Assembly: GCA_002395135.1 (NCBI GenBank)
Contig: DGWC01000071.1
Location: forward strand, 1 to 47,903
Length of the DNA: 47,903 bases
Source: Prevotella sp. UBA4268
Lineage (GTDB): Bacteria > Bacteroidota > Bacteroidia > Bacteroidales > Bacteroidaceae
Direction: 5' to 3'
Below are positions 1 to 8,592 of the stretch, in pieces. Within the stretch, counting starts at the first letter, position 1. Each line of letters starts with the position of its first letter. The notes beneath the pieces were generated by a model. It saw nothing but the letters and a program-made list of their open reading frames with translations, did not search any database and was not told the DNA's origin. A program made the translations under genes and the position numbers.

Positions 1-1
1 T

Positions 2-43
2 GATACGGTTCGTGAAATAGGGCAGGAATTGATAGCGGTATAA
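2..43 (+). CDS. C-terminal end of an upstream protein (partial)
   Basis: Frame 2 is open from the window edge to a TAA at 41-43 and gives a 13-residue tail, DTVREIGQELIAV. It may be the end of a gene that starts outside the window, but so short an open stretch can also arise by chance. No family can be named from it. Confidence 0.3.
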   Translation, partial: DTVREIGQELIAV

Positions 44-111
44 TTACAAGGTGGTAGGTATATAAATAAGGTGGTCGGAGGTATAGCTCTCAGAAGGTGG
101 GAGATATTATT

Positions 112-156
112 TGAAAAGAAAAACGCTAAATGCCTGTTTCAAGCATTTAGCGTTTT
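112..156 (-). terminator. Rho-independent terminator of tRNA-Gln
   Basis: A perfect 14-bp inverted repeat pairs 120-133 with 143-156 around a 9-nt loop (134-142). Read on the minus strand it lies 6 nt past the 3' end of the tRNA and is followed by a T-rich stretch (complement of 112-120). This is a convincing intrinsic terminator for the tRNA transcript. Confidence 0.8.
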
Positions 157-162
157 CGTGTG

Positions 163-233
163 TTGGGGTACTCGGACTCGAACCAAGAATGACAGGACCA
201 GAATCTGTAGTGTTACCATTACACCATACCCCA
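163..233 (-). tRNA. tRNA-Gln (anticodon CTG)
   Basis: The minus strand folds into a complete 71-nt cloverleaf. The 7-bp acceptor stem is TGGGGTA/TACCCCA with the weak U1-A72 pair typical of glutamine tRNAs. The D arm is GTGT/ACAC, and the T arm is CTTGG/CCGAG with loop TTCGAGT. The anticodon loop TTCTGGT places CTG at 199-201, so it reads CAG codons. Discriminator base is A (163); the following bases read CA, so CCA is not encoded and must be added enzymatically. The last pair of the anticodon stem is an A31-C39 mismatch (ACAGA against CCTGT). It has its own promoter and terminator, so it is a single-gene transcript. Confidence 0.95.
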
Positions 234-276
234 ATCATTTGCAATCGCTGTTACCATAACAACTGAATTGCGGGTG

Positions 277-306
277 CAAAGGTACTGTTTTTTTTTGAAC
301 TACCAA
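277..306 (-). promoter_or_regulatory. Promoter of tRNA-Gln (Bacteroidota -33/-7 type)
   Basis: On the minus strand TTG (complement of 304-306) is followed after exactly 19 nt by TACCTTTG (complement of 277-284), the TAnnTTTG -7 box of the Bacteroidota primary sigma factor. Transcription would begin near 270 and reach the tRNA about 37 nt later. Confidence 0.75.
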
Positions 307-389
307 CATTTTTCCTGTTTTTTTTGCTTGATTTCTATAAAAAAACTCAAATTAACGGAGAAACATGGTGGTTTTCCGATAAATCAGTG

Positions 390-397
390 TACCTTTG
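390..397 (+). promoter_or_regulatory. Probable promoter -7 box of the rsfS-ftsH-cdsA operon
   Basis: TACCTTTG matches the TAnnTTTG -7 consensus and lies 26 bp before the rsfS start. The expected TTTG at -33 is poorly matched (GTGGTTTT around 368-375), so this rests on one box. Confidence 0.5.
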
Positions 398-422
398 TGG
401 CATATTTTTAGATTGAAAATAA

Positions 423-782
423 ATGGGAAAAGAAAGAGAATTAGTAGAAACCGTTATCAAGGGAATTCAAGAGAAAAAAGGACAGAAGATTGTGGTTGCC
501 AACCTGCAGGGCATTGAAGGAGCCATCTGCAGTTATTTTGTGATATGCCAAGGCAACTCACCGATGCAAGTAGAAGCCATTTACGACTCTGTGGAAGAAT
601 TCATGCGTGTGGAAAAGAACGAGAAGCCTGCCCATGTGGTGGGACTGGAAAACGCATTATGGGTGGCCATGGACTATACGGATGTGATGGTTCACATCTT
701 TGTTCCCGACACCCGCAATTACTACAATCTGGAGAACTTGTGGCAAGATGCCGTTCTGGAAGAGATTCCCGATCTGGACTAA
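423..782 (+). CDS. rsfS: Ribosomal silencing factor RsfS (Iojap family)
   Basis: This 119-residue protein has the length and pattern of the RsfS/Iojap family. That family binds ribosomal protein uL14 on the 50S subunit and blocks 30S joining when nutrients are scarce. Visible family features are a first strand and loop ending in SYFVICQGNSP (about residues 38-48), a helix rich in acidic residues (QVEAIYDSVEEF), the VGLENALWVAMDYTDVMVHIF core, and the C-terminal YYNLENLW segment. It is first in a plus-strand cluster with ftsH (103 bp downstream) and cdsA, a common order in Bacteroidota. The start is the only ATG in a suitable place, just after the TACCTTTG box. I am confident of the family; silencing activity in this organism is by analogy. 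Confidence 0.92.
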   Translation: MGKERELVETVIKGIQEKKGQKIVVANLQGIEGAICSYFVICQGNSPMQVEAIYDSVEEFMRVEKNEKPAHVVGLENALWVAMDYTDVMVHIFVPDTRNYYNLENLWQDAVLEEIPDLD

Positions 783-885
783 TAACGTCCATAATATAAA
801 AAGGAACCGTCTGGAAATGACAAGTAACCATCTGGATATAGCGAGGAACTATTTGTGATTATCATATATTTTATCAGAACAGCAA

Positions 886-2889
886 ATGGAACAGAACAAG
901 AAATCACCCAAGATGCCCAGGTTTAACATTACCTGGATATACATCTTAGTGCTGGTCACTCTTGGTGCCATATATTTCATGGGAGGAGAGTCTACTGCCG
1001 GAAGCGTCAGCAAGGATGCTTCCTACAGCCAGTTCAAAATCATGGTTGAGAAAGGGTTTGCCAGCAAAATCATCACCAACAAGGATGAGAGCAAACTAAA
1101 AATGTTTGTGAAGGCAGAGCATATCCGCGAGGTATTCGGCAAGGGGACACAGCAAACGGGCAAGGATCCTTATGTGATTGTGGAGTTCGGAAGTGTAGAC
1201 CAGGTTGAGGAGTTTGTGAACAGCCAGCGCGAAACGGGTAAGTTCACCGGCGAGTTCAGTTATGAGAACCGCCATGGGAACGATTTCGTGAACTTACTAT
1301 TGAACATTGCGCCGTTTGCCCTGATCATCCTGTTTTGGATTTTCCTCATGAACCGCATGGGAGGCGGCAGCAATGGTCCCGGCAACGTGTTCAGCGTGGG
1401 CAAGAGCAAGGCAAAGATGTATGAGAAGGGCGGCGAAATCAATGTCACCTTTAAAGATGTGGCCGGACAGGAAGGAGCCAAACAAGAAGTTCAGGAGATT
1501 GTGGAATTTCTGAAGAACCCCAAGAAATATACCGATTTAGGAGGAAAGATTCCCAAGGGCGCACTGCTGGTGGGGCCTCCGGGAACGGGAAAGACCTTGC
1601 TGGCCAAGGCCGTTGCCGGCGAAGCCGGTGTGCCGTTCTTCTCGATGAGCGGCAGTGACTTCGTGGAAATGTTCGTTGGTGTGGGTGCCAGTCGCGTGCG
1701 CGACCTCTTCCGTCAGGCAAAAGAAAAGGCGCCATGCATTATCTTCATCGACGAGATTGATGCCGTGGGCCGCGCCCGAAGCAAGAATCCCGCCATGGGC
1801 GGCAACGACGAGCGCGAGAACACGCTGAACGCCCTTCTCACCGAGATGGACGGATTCGGAACCAACAGCGGCGTTATCATCTTGGCAGCCACCAACCGCG
1901 TGGACATGCTCGACTCCGCTCTGCTGCGTGCCGGACGCTTTGATCGCCAGATCAATGTGGACCTGCCCGACCTGAGCGAGCGAAAGGCCATCTTCGAAGT
2001 TCACATGAAGCCCGTCAAGGTGGACCAGACGGTTGACATAGACTTCCTGTCGCGCCAGACACCGGGATTCTCAGGTGCCGACATTGCCAATGTCTGCAAC
2101 GAGGCCGCCCTGATTGCGGCGCGCCGCAATGCCCAGGCAGTGAGCAAACAAGACTTCCTCGATGCCGTTGACAGGATTATCGGCGGTTTGGAGAAAAAGA
2201 CCAAGGTGATGACTGCCAACGAGAAGCGGTCAATAGCCCTGCACGAGGCCGGCCACGCCACCATCAGTTGGTTCTGCGAGCATGCTGCGCCGCTGGTTAA
2301 AGTAACCATTGTTCCGCGCGGACGCGCATTGGGTGCCGCATGGTATCTGCCTGAGGAAAGACAGATTACCACCAAGGAGCAGATGCTCGACGAGATGTGC
2401 TCGCTGCTGGGCGGACGTGCCGCAGAAGAACTCTTCACCGGCCATATCTCTACCGGCGCCATCAACGACCTGGAGCGCGCCACCAAGAGCGCATACGGCA
2501 TGATTGCCTATGCAGGTATGAGCGACAAACTGCCCAACATCTGCTATTACAACAATAACGAGTATAATTTCCAGAAGCCTTATTCTGAAACCACCGCCCG
2601 CATCATGGACGAGGAGGTGCTCAAAATGATTAACGAGCAATATGAGCGCGCTAAGAGCATTCTCAAAGAGCACCAGGCCGGCCACAACGAACTGGCAGAA
2701 CTGCTGATTGCCCGCGAGGTGATTTACACGGAAGACGTTGAGCGCATCTTCGGCAAGCGCCCCTGGGTGAGCCGTTCACAGGAGATTATAGAAGCAAATG
2801 AACAATCCGGCGAACCCCATGGCGAGCAGCATCCGCTGACAGGCGACGACATGGTTGCGCTGCCGGAAAACAAGGAGGAAGAAGCATGA
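886..2889 (+). CDS. ftsH: ATP-dependent zinc metalloprotease FtsH
   Basis: FtsH is a hexameric inner-membrane AAA+ protease that unfolds and degrades membrane and short-lived cytosolic proteins. The 667-residue product shows the full layout: a transmembrane segment near residues 16-34, a periplasmic region, a second transmembrane segment near 137-155 ([19 protein letters not shown]), then the ATPase with Walker A GPPGTGKT at 230-237, Walker B IIFIDEID and a second-region-of-homology arginine run (LLRAGRFDR). The M41 peptidase domain carries the zinc site H453-E454-x-x-H457, with a later Asp in [12 protein letters not shown] as the likely third ligand. All key residues are present and no truncation is seen. 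The tail after the protease domain is acidic and probably flexible. The stop overlaps the cdsA start by four bases (ATGA), implying translational coupling. Confidence 0.97.
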   Translation: MEQNKKSPKMPRFNITWIYILVLVTLGAIYFMGGESTAGSVSKDASYSQFKIMVEKGFASKIITNKDESKLKMFVKAEHIREVFGKGTQQTGKDPYVIVEFGSVDQVEEFVNSQRETGKFTGEFSYENRHGNDFVNLLLNIAPFALIILFWIFLMNRMGGGSNGPGNVFSVGKSKAKMYEKGGEINVTFKDVAGQEGAKQEVQEIVEFLKNPKKYTDLGGKIPKGALLVGPPGTGKTLLAKAVAGEAGVPFFSMSGSDFVEMFVGVGASRVRDLFRQAKEKAPCIIFIDEIDAVGRARSKNPAMGGNDERENTLNALLTEMDGFGTNSGVIILAATNRVDMLDSALLRAGRFDRQINVDLPDLSERKAIFEVHMKPVKVDQTVDIDFLSRQTPGFSGADIANVCNEAALIAARRNAQAVSKQDFLDAVDRIIGGLEKKTKVMTANEKRSIALHEAGHATISWFCEHAAPLVKVTIVPRGRALGAAWYLPEERQITTKEQMLDEMCSLLGGRAAEELFTGHISTGAINDLERATKSAYGMIAYAGMSDKLPNICYYNNNEYNFQKPYSETTARIMDEEVLKMINEQYERAKSILKEHQAGHNELAELLIAREVIYTEDVERIFGKRPWVSRSQEIIEANEQSGEPHGEQHPLTGDDMVALPENKEEEA

Positions 2890-3764
2890 AGAATTTCATT
2901 GTAAGAGCCGTCACAGGCGTGCTGTTCGTGGCCGTTATCGTGGCCAGTTTCCTTGACCCGCTGGGCATGGCGGCACTTTTCGCACTCGTCACCGGACTCA
3001 CCATCTGGGAATTCACCGGTTTGGTGAACGACCATGTGCCCGCCACCACCGTCAACCGCATCGTCTCCACCGCAGCCGGCGTGTTTCTCTTCCTGGCCAT
3101 CTACGGTTTCTGCCTCGACATCGTGCATAGCAAGGTGTTCATAGCCTACCTGTTCACGATTGTCTATCTGTTTATCAGCGAACTATATCTGAAGCACGAG
3201 AACCCCATCAATTGCTGGGCATACACCACGTTTGCGCAAATGTACATCGCCCTGCCCTTCTCCTGCATCAACGTGCTGGCCTTCAATGCCGCACCCGACG
3301 GCACCGTGCATTTCAACAGTCTGCTCCCCCTCTCGGTATTCATATTCCTCTGGGTGAGCGATACCGGTGCCTACTGCTGCGGATCGCTGTTCGGCAAGCA
3401 CAAACTGTTCCCGCGCATATCGCCAGGAAAGAGTTGGGAAGGAAGCATCGGCGGCGGCATTCTCGTACTCTGCGCAGCAGCCATACTTTACTATGTAGAG
3501 CAGACCATGAACAGCGGGAACGGAGAAGCCGTAAGAAGCCACATGCTCTCCCTGCCGCAGTGGCTGGGCCTGGGCCTCACCGTGTGCATCTTCGGCACAT
3601 GGGGCGACCTGGTGGAAAGCCTCTTCAAGCGCACCATCGGCATCAAAGACAGCGGTAATATTCTCCCCGGACATGGCGGAATGCTCGACCGTTTCGACTC
3701 GTCGCTGATGGCATTCCCCGCCGCAGTGGTCTATATGCTTTTGTTGAACATGACAGGAATGTAA
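2886..3764 (+). CDS. cdsA: Phosphatidate cytidylyltransferase CdsA
   Basis: CdsA makes CDP-diacylglycerol from phosphatidate and CTP, the branch point of phospholipid synthesis, in the inner membrane. The 292-residue protein is mostly hydrophobic, with about eight membrane segments. Near the C terminus it carries the family signature: a KR pair in SLFKRTIGIKDSG followed by GHGGMLDRFDS, which holds the Asp residues that bind metal and CTP. An upstream conserved loop, SPGKSWEGSIGG, is also typical. The ATG overlaps the ftsH stop (ATGA), so the two are translated together. A secreted cellulase starts 16 bp after the stop with no visible terminator between them. Confidence 0.95.
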   Translation: MKNFIVRAVTGVLFVAVIVASFLDPLGMAALFALVTGLTIWEFTGLVNDHVPATTVNRIVSTAAGVFLFLAIYGFCLDIVHSKVFIAYLFTIVYLFISELYLKHENPINCWAYTTFAQMYIALPFSCINVLAFNAAPDGTVHFNSLLPLSVFIFLWVSDTGAYCCGSLFGKHKLFPRISPGKSWEGSIGGGILVLCAAAILYYVEQTMNSGNGEAVRSHMLSLPQWLGLGLTVCIFGTWGDLVESLFKRTIGIKDSGNILPGHGGMLDRFDSSLMAFPAAVVYMLLLNMTGM

Positions 3765-3780
3765 ATCAATAATTACGGAT

Positions 3781-4731
3781 ATGAAAAAATATGCTCTCTT
3801 ATTCATGCTCATGCTCTTCATGCAGCATGCATTTGCAGGCAAGCCCGTCAAGGAATGGGGCAAGTTGCAGGTGATTTCCACTCAGTTGTGCGACCAATAT
3901 GGCCGCCCCGTAGTGTTGCGCGGCGTGAGTTTAGGCTGGCACAACATCTGGCCGCGCTTCTATAATAAAGGAGCCGTGAAAGCCTTGGCCACCGACTGGC
4001 ACGCCAACGTGATACGCGCCGCCATGGGCATCAAGATTGAAGACAACTATCTGGAGAACCCCTCGTTTGCCAAGCAGTGTGTAGAAACGGTGGTGAAAGC
4101 CGCTATCAAGAACGATGTATACGTCATCATGGACTGGCACGCACACGAAACCTACACGAAAGAAGCCAAGGAGTGGTTCGGCTACTTTGCCAAGAAATAC
4201 GGCAAGCATCCCCACATCATCTACGAGATTTTCAACGAGCCCGTGAACCAGTCGTGGGAGAGCCTGAAAGAGTATGCACGCGAGGTAATCACCGAGATTC
4301 GCAAATACGACCCCGACAACGTGATTCTCGTGGGCTGCCCCCACTGGGATCAGGACATCGACGTGGTGGCCGCCTCTCCGCTCACCGGTTTCACCAACAT
4401 CATGTATACCGTGCACTTCTATGCCGCCACCCACGGCTCATACCTGCGCAACAAGATGGTGGAAGCCCACAAGACGCTGCCCATCTTTGTTTCAGAATGC
4501 GCCGGCATGGAAGCCTCGGGCAACGGACCGCTCAACTATCCCGAGTGGCAGCAGTGGATAGACACCATGGAGCGCGAGCGCATCAGTTGGGTGAACTGGT
4601 CGGTTTCCGACAAGGACGAAACCTGCTCCATGCTGCTGCCCCGCGCCAAGGCCGACGGCCAGTGGCCCGAAGACGTCATCAAGGAATACGGCAAGAAGGT
4701 GAAAAGCAATCTGTTGAAATACAACAAATAA
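3781..4731 (+). CDS. Secreted GH5 endo-beta-1,4-glucanase (cellulase)
   Basis: This 316-residue protein begins with a signal peptide (MKKYALLFMLMLFMQHAFAG, cleaved near residue 20) followed directly by a GH5 catalytic barrel with no binding module. The family cleaves internal beta-1,4-glucosidic bonds with retention. Both catalytic glutamates are visible: the acid/base E153 in IYEIFNEPV and the nucleophile E239 in PIFVSECAG. Other hallmarks are VLRGVSLGWHN near the N terminus and the VIMDWHAH and YTVHFYA barrel strands. The overall pattern resembles subfamily GH5_2, though I cannot verify this. It sits 16 bp behind cdsA and so may be read from the rsfS-ftsH-cdsA transcript, which is unusual for a polysaccharide-degrading enzyme. 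Export is likely to the periplasm or beyond. Confidence 0.9.
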   Translation: MKKYALLFMLMLFMQHAFAGKPVKEWGKLQVISTQLCDQYGRPVVLRGVSLGWHNIWPRFYNKGAVKALATDWHANVIRAAMGIKIEDNYLENPSFAKQCVETVVKAAIKNDVYVIMDWHAHETYTKEAKEWFGYFAKKYGKHPHIIYEIFNEPVNQSWESLKEYAREVITEIRKYDPDNVILVGCPHWDQDIDVVAASPLTGFTNIMYTVHFYAATHGSYLRNKMVEAHKTLPIFVSECAGMEASGNGPLNYPEWQQWIDTMERERISWVNWSVSDKDETCSMLLPRAKADGQWPEDVIKEYGKKVKSNLLKYNK

Positions 4732-4772
4732 CGTTTTCCCCCGGGTTGCGCAAAGCATCCACGCCAAAAGAA

Positions 4773-4822
4773 TCATCCCCCACCCTGCTGGCTGCAAGGC
4801 AGGGGATGACTGTTTATTCCCC
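4773..4822 (+). terminator. Possible terminator after the GH5 gene
   Basis: An inverted repeat pairs TCATCCCC (4773-4780) with GGGGATGA (4802-4809). An alternative inner stem pairs CCCTGC (4783-4788) with GCAGGG (4799-4804). A pyrimidine-rich stretch with TTTTTG follows within 15 nt. The T-run is not immediate, so confidence is moderate. Confidence 0.45.
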
Positions 4823-4943
4823 TTTTTGTCTTATCGGCCATGGATGAACAGAGGCAATCGCAGTGCCATGCAGGAAAGGAAATGCCACTTTGCTGTTTCA
4901 AGAGCACTGCTTTGCTGCGTCAGAACCCACACTATGGAAAAGC

Positions 4944-5024
4944 AAATTAATGTAATTTGCCGAGTAAATTATATTAAATTGAAAAGTAAATTACATTAAA
5001 TTACCGTGCAAATTAATGTAATTT
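4944..5024. repeat. Array of four 15-bp dyads at 22-bp period (copy 1)
   Basis: Four related 15-bp units start at 4944, 4966, 4988 and 5010, exactly 22 bp apart. The outer two are AAATTAATGTAATTT, and the inner two are AAATTATATTAAATT and AAATTACATTAAATT. The 7-bp spacers are GCCGAGT, GAAAAGT and ACCGTGC, and the array is followed by ACTCTTGC. It fills the gap between the convergent GH5 and GH92 genes. The other 300 bases of this gap hold no gene I can support. Confidence 0.85.
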
Positions 5025-5112
5025 ACTCTTGCGCAGTACCAGTTTCGAGGATGAAAACCGATGGTTTGCGCCTTCAAAACCAATGCTTTCGGGCGTGCAT
5101 AGCGCCAACCGC

Positions 5113-7788
5113 TCACTCTGCTTTCCAGTCTATGCCCAGCGGATTGCGGCGCATCTGCAGCACCACGGGAAGCGCATGCTGCTTGGAAATCCACATCTCG
5201 GTGAGGTCTACGTCGGCCCTCACATGCACGGCCTCGCGGGTTTCGTCCACCTTGCGCCAGGTGATGGTGTCGTAGACAAAGCATCCGCTCTGCCGCAACT
5301 GGCGCATGGCATTCAGCGAGATGAAACCGAAGGTGCCTTCCACCTTATTATATATGGCCCCGTCGGCAGGGATGAGCCAGCAGAAACTATCGGCATTTTC
5401 CACCACGCGGCGCGGAATGCAATAAAGAGCCTCTTTGCAAGTGAGCATGAGGGTGTCGCCCTGCCACCCCATCTTTACGGGCCACGTGCGGAACTGGCGG
5501 TTCAGGGTGAAATGATAATCGAGACTGAGTAACGGCGAGGGCAGCGGGCGTGCACCGCCGCGGACAGCCTTGGGAGCAGCATGGCACACTTGCTGAGCCT
5601 TTTCCTTCGCCATGACAAACACCAGTTCGCCACCTTCCATCAACTGCCTGTGCTCTATCCGGGCATCGGCCATCTCGCTGCCATTCAAAAGGATGCGCTT
5701 CACGCGGTCGCCCTGTCCCCGTTTCACCACATGCATCTGCCGCCCGTTGCACAGGTTCAGCATGTATTCCGGCACCATGGGAGCCAGCAGCAGATAGTAG
5801 GACTGCCCCGCGTTGGGATAAAAGCCCATCATGTGGAATGCCAGCCACGACGACATGGCTCCCGAATCGTCGTTGCCTGGCAGGCCGTCGGGCGCATCGC
5901 TATAGGATGATGCCACGATCTGGCGAACACGGCGCGTGCTCAAATCGGGGCGGCCTATCCAGTGATAGAGGCAGGGAGTGAGAAACGACGGTTCGTTTTG
6001 CACATTGTAATGCCCCTCTTCGAAGAAGGTGTCCAGTCTTCTGCGGAAGGCTTCGGGACCGCCGCACCGCTCAATGAGCGCCGGCACATCGTGAGGCACG
6101 CTCAGCGAATACTCTGCCGAGAGAGCCTCGTAGAAGAAGGTGGACCACCAAGGCAAATACCACGGAGCCACCTTGGTGACGGGAGTATAGGGAATCAGCG
6201 GGTGAAACGCTTTCGACCGGCCCCACGGCACGCTGTCCATCCACTGCCCCTCAGCGTCTTTCGGCATGATAAAGCCGCGCATGCCGCCCCATTCGTAGTC
6301 GCCGCGCCAAAGGTTTTTCCAGTTTTCCGACCGTTTGACGTATCGCTCATACACATCCATGCGCCCCAGCCCGCGCGCCACCTCGGCCGTGCAGTAATCG
6401 TCGTAGGCATACTCCATGGTGCGGTTGCCGGCGCGGTCGATGCCGTATGGTATGTAGCCAAGCCGCAAATACTCGTTCAGTCCGCCGCGCCCGTGCTTCT
6501 CGTGGTCGCTGCCCGGATCGGTCTCGCCATCCTTGAGCATGGCCTCAAGTGCCAGTTCATAGTCAATGCCCCGCAGTCCTTTCACGTAGGCATCGGCCAC
6601 CACCACCTCGGCATTCGAACCGCCCTGCGTGCGCCCGTTGCAGTCGCCGCTGCGGGCATCGGGCATATAGCCTTCGCGCCGGTAGATATTGAGCAGAGAG
6701 TTCACGATGTCCACCTCGCGCTGCTCGTCAATCAGGGTGATGAGCGGTGTGCTGGTGCGATAAGTATCCCAAATGGCATAGTAGTCGTCATAATAAGGAG
6801 AGTCGGTCCACTTCGGATTCTCGCCCGTCTTGTCCACGGGCATCAGCATGGTGTGATAGAGGGCCGTGTAGAACATGCGCTTGTCGCGCTCAGGCGCTTG
6901 AATATGGATGCGCTGCAGCAGATGGTCCCAACGCTGGCGCACATGGCCCAGTTGCGTATTGAAATCGCACTCGGGAATGTTCCGCCGCGCCTGCTGCACG
7001 CTGACATACGAAATGCCCACCTTGACATGCGCCACGGTGTCGGCGACGAGAAGCAACAACTTGGCTCGGTCCAGACCGCCGTGGGACAATGTTGACAGTT
7101 TCTTGTCGCTGCGCAGAAAGAAGTAGACGGTATAGGCATCGCCGTTGTTCCATCCGCCGCGCACGCGGGAAAAGCCGCTCACCTCATGGTCGCTGACCAC
7201 CTCCACTTCGGCATTTACAAACTGCTGTTGCTCGCGCAGGTCGGGAACAGGATTCTTGCCGAGATAGTGGGTGGCATCTATCAAGAGGCCGCCTGCCGAC
7301 GGGAAGCGGAAACGATAGAAGGCACAACGCTCGGAGGCTGTAATCTCTGTATGGATGCCGTTCTCAAAGGTTGTGGCATAAAAGCCCAGCGAGATATCCT
7401 CGGAAAGTCGGCGCTGAGAGAAATCGCCACGCTCGGCGCTCACTGCTCCCCGCTCATTCCCCACGTCTTGTACCTCTCCTTTCAAAAAAGGCTGAATCAG
7501 GATGTTGCCATATTTCTGACCGCCACCCGTTCCGCTGACGTGAGTCTGCGAGAAGCCAGTCACCACTTCGGGCATAGGAGCCCATCCTGCATTGGGTTTC
7601 ACGGTGCAGTCGGGGCCGGGCTTGCACATGCCAAAAGGCATGGAAGGCCCTGGGAACGTGCGCCCCACGCCCTCGCTGCCGATGCGCGGATCGACATAGT
7701 GCCACCACTGCGCCTGTACGGCCGTACCCATGAAACAGCAGACAAGCCACACGGCCATCCGCATCAATGTCAGACGGTATTTCTCCAT
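5113..7788 (-). CDS. Secreted GH92 exo-alpha-mannosidase
   Basis: The 891-residue product has a signal peptide (cleaved near residue 27, after TAVQA). It then has the GH92 pattern: DPRIGSEGVGRTFPGPSMPFGM at the start of the beta-sandwich domain, and an (alpha/alpha)6 barrel carrying the proposed general acid E599 in VQNEPSF and the acidic pair D640-D641 in GNDDSGAMSSW that serves as base. GH92 enzymes are calcium-dependent inverting alpha-mannosidases acting mainly on host N-glycans or yeast mannan. The fold normally ends near 750 residues. Here roughly 140 extra residues follow, starting about RGGARPLPSPLLSLDYH, which I do not recognise. The gene stands alone with its own promoter, is convergent with the GH5 gene, and has no adjacent SusC/SusD. 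Linkage preference cannot be read from the sequence. Confidence 0.93.
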   Translation of the reverse strand: MEKYRLTLMRMAVWLVCCFMGTAVQAQWWHYVDPRIGSEGVGRTFPGPSMPFGMCKPGPDCTVKPNAGWAPMPEVVTGFSQTHVSGTGGGQKYGNILIQPFLKGEVQDVGNERGAVSAERGDFSQRRLSEDISLGFYATTFENGIHTEITASERCAFYRFRFPSAGGLLIDATHYLGKNPVPDLREQQQFVNAEVEVVSDHEVSGFSRVRGGWNNGDAYTVYFFLRSDKKLSTLSHGGLDRAKLLLLVADTVAHVKVGISYVSVQQARRNIPECDFNTQLGHVRQRWDHLLQRIHIQAPERDKRMFYTALYHTMLMPVDKTGENPKWTDSPYYDDYYAIWDTYRTSTPLITLIDEQREVDIVNSLLNIYRREGYMPDARSGDCNGRTQGGSNAEVVVADAYVKGLRGIDYELALEAMLKDGETDPGSDHEKHGRGGLNEYLRLGYIPYGIDRAGNRTMEYAYDDYCTAEVARGLGRMDVYERYVKRSENWKNLWRGDYEWGGMRGFIMPKDAEGQWMDSVPWGRSKAFHPLIPYTPVTKVAPWYLPWWSTFFYEALSAEYSLSVPHDVPALIERCGGPEAFRRRLDTFFEEGHYNVQNEPSFLTPCLYHWIGRPDLSTRRVRQIVASSYSDAPDGLPGNDDSGAMSSWLAFHMMGFYPNAGQSYYLLLAPMVPEYMLNLCNGRQMHVVKRGQGDRVKRILLNGSEMADARIEHRQLMEGGELVFVMAKEKAQQVCHAAPKAVRGGARPLPSPLLSLDYHFTLNRQFRTWPVKMGWQGDTLMLTCKEALYCIPRRVVENADSFCWLIPADGAIYNKVEGTFGFISLNAMRQLRQSGCFVYDTITWRKVDETREAVHVRADVDLTEMWISKQHALPVVLQMRRNPLGIDWKAE

Positions 7789-7832
7789 TTGTATTCTCAG
7801 TTATTTGTTTTCGGTATTCAGCATTTTCGCTA

Positions 7833-7863
7833 CAAAATTACGGAAAATCGGGGGCAGTACAAA
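7833..7863 (-). promoter_or_regulatory. Promoter of the GH92 gene
   Basis: On the minus strand TTTG (complement of 7860-7863) is followed after 19 nt by TAATTTTG (complement of 7833-7840). This is a full match to the Bacteroidota housekeeping promoter and lies 45 bp before the GH92 start. Confidence 0.75.
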
Positions 7864-7977
7864 AGAAATCACGCTCTTTTTTTCATTAGCCGCACAGATG
7901 GCATTCCCAAAGGTGGAGGGGCACCGCTTCGCACGGCAGAGTATGGAGGAGTGATGAAATATTTTTAAAAATTATTA

Positions 7978-8007
7978 TTGGCTTTTTCCCTTTTTTTACT
8001 ACCTTTG
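7978..8007 (+). promoter_or_regulatory. Promoter of the ECF sigma factor operon
   Basis: TTG (7978-7980), 19 nt, then TACCTTTG (8000-8007) fits the housekeeping -33/-7 pattern. The sigma gene ATG follows 24 bp later. This suggests basal expression of the sigma factor from the primary sigma rather than only autoregulation. Confidence 0.7.
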
Positions 8008-8031
8008 CCGCCGAATGAAATTATCTAAGAG

Positions 8032-8553
8032 ATGAGAGGTATAAGAAAACATACGGAAAACAGCATTGGGGCTATGGAAAGTCTCTATACTACGTATTAC
8101 CCCCGCCTCTTCGGATATGCATTCACCTTGCTAAACGACGAAGACGAGGCTGCCGATGTGGTTTCAGACGTGTTTGAGAAAGTTTTGAAGAAATGGAACA
8201 GCGACGAGTTGTTTCACCCCAATTCATCTTATCTGTTCACCATGGTGCGCAACCGCTCGCTGGAGATACTCCGCCACGACGAGGTAAGGCAGAAATATGC
8301 AGCCGCCGTGGCTGCCATGCCCGAACTGGCCTACGGCGAAGACAACGGGGAACTGGAAAACGAACTGGAAATGCTGATTGAGGAAGTGAACAAACTGGAG
8401 GAACCCGACCGCTCCATCCTTCACTGCCACTACTTCCGCAAAATGACCTATCAGGAAACAGCGGAATCGCTGAATCTGACAACAACCATGGTGAAACGCC
8501 ACATGCTAAAAATATTCAAGAATTTGCGAACTGCGTTAAAAAAAGAAAAATAA
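8032..8553 (+). CDS. ECF-type RNA polymerase sigma factor
   Basis: The 173-residue protein has the two domains of a group IV (extracytoplasmic function) sigma factor and no others. Region 2 lies at about residues 16-85 (LYTTYYPRLFGYAFTLL, then DEAADVVSDVFEKVLKKW). Region 4, a helix-turn-helix, lies at about 115-165 (LEEPDRSILHCHYFRKMTYQETAESL, with TTTMVKRHMLKIFKNL as recognition helix). It directs RNA polymerase to a small promoter set, usually released when an adjacent FecR-type anti-sigma factor receives an outer-membrane signal. The FecR gene follows within 40 bp, and a TonB-dependent transporter with an STN signalling domain follows that, the classic cell-surface signalling order. The target is most likely the downstream SusC operon, whose 82-bp upstream gap lacks a TAnnTTTG box. 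That assignment is inference. Confidence 0.93.
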   Translation: MRGIRKHTENSIGAMESLYTTYYPRLFGYAFTLLNDEDEAADVVSDVFEKVLKKWNSDELFHPNSSYLFTMVRNRSLEILRHDEVRQKYAAAVAAMPELAYGEDNGELENELEMLIEEVNKLEEPDRSILHCHYFRKMTYQETAESLNLTTTMVKRHMLKIFKNLRTALKKEK

Positions 8554-8592
8554 AGAGTGCCAAACACTGGAACTCCTCATTATATATATAAC

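Noticed and set aside
48..110. Imperfect direct repeats with AAGGTGG cores near the left edge
   Set aside because: Three short AAGGTGG matches occur but spacing is irregular and no dyad or promoter context supports a function.
71..259. 62-residue open frame at the left edge
   Set aside because: It runs antisense through the whole tRNA-Gln gene and its terminator, so it is not coding.
5962..7095. 377-residue plus-strand open frame
   Set aside because: It lies wholly antisense to the GH92 gene, whose motifs are intact. The translated product is low-complexity His/Val/Ala-rich noise typical of the opposite strand of a GC-biased gene.
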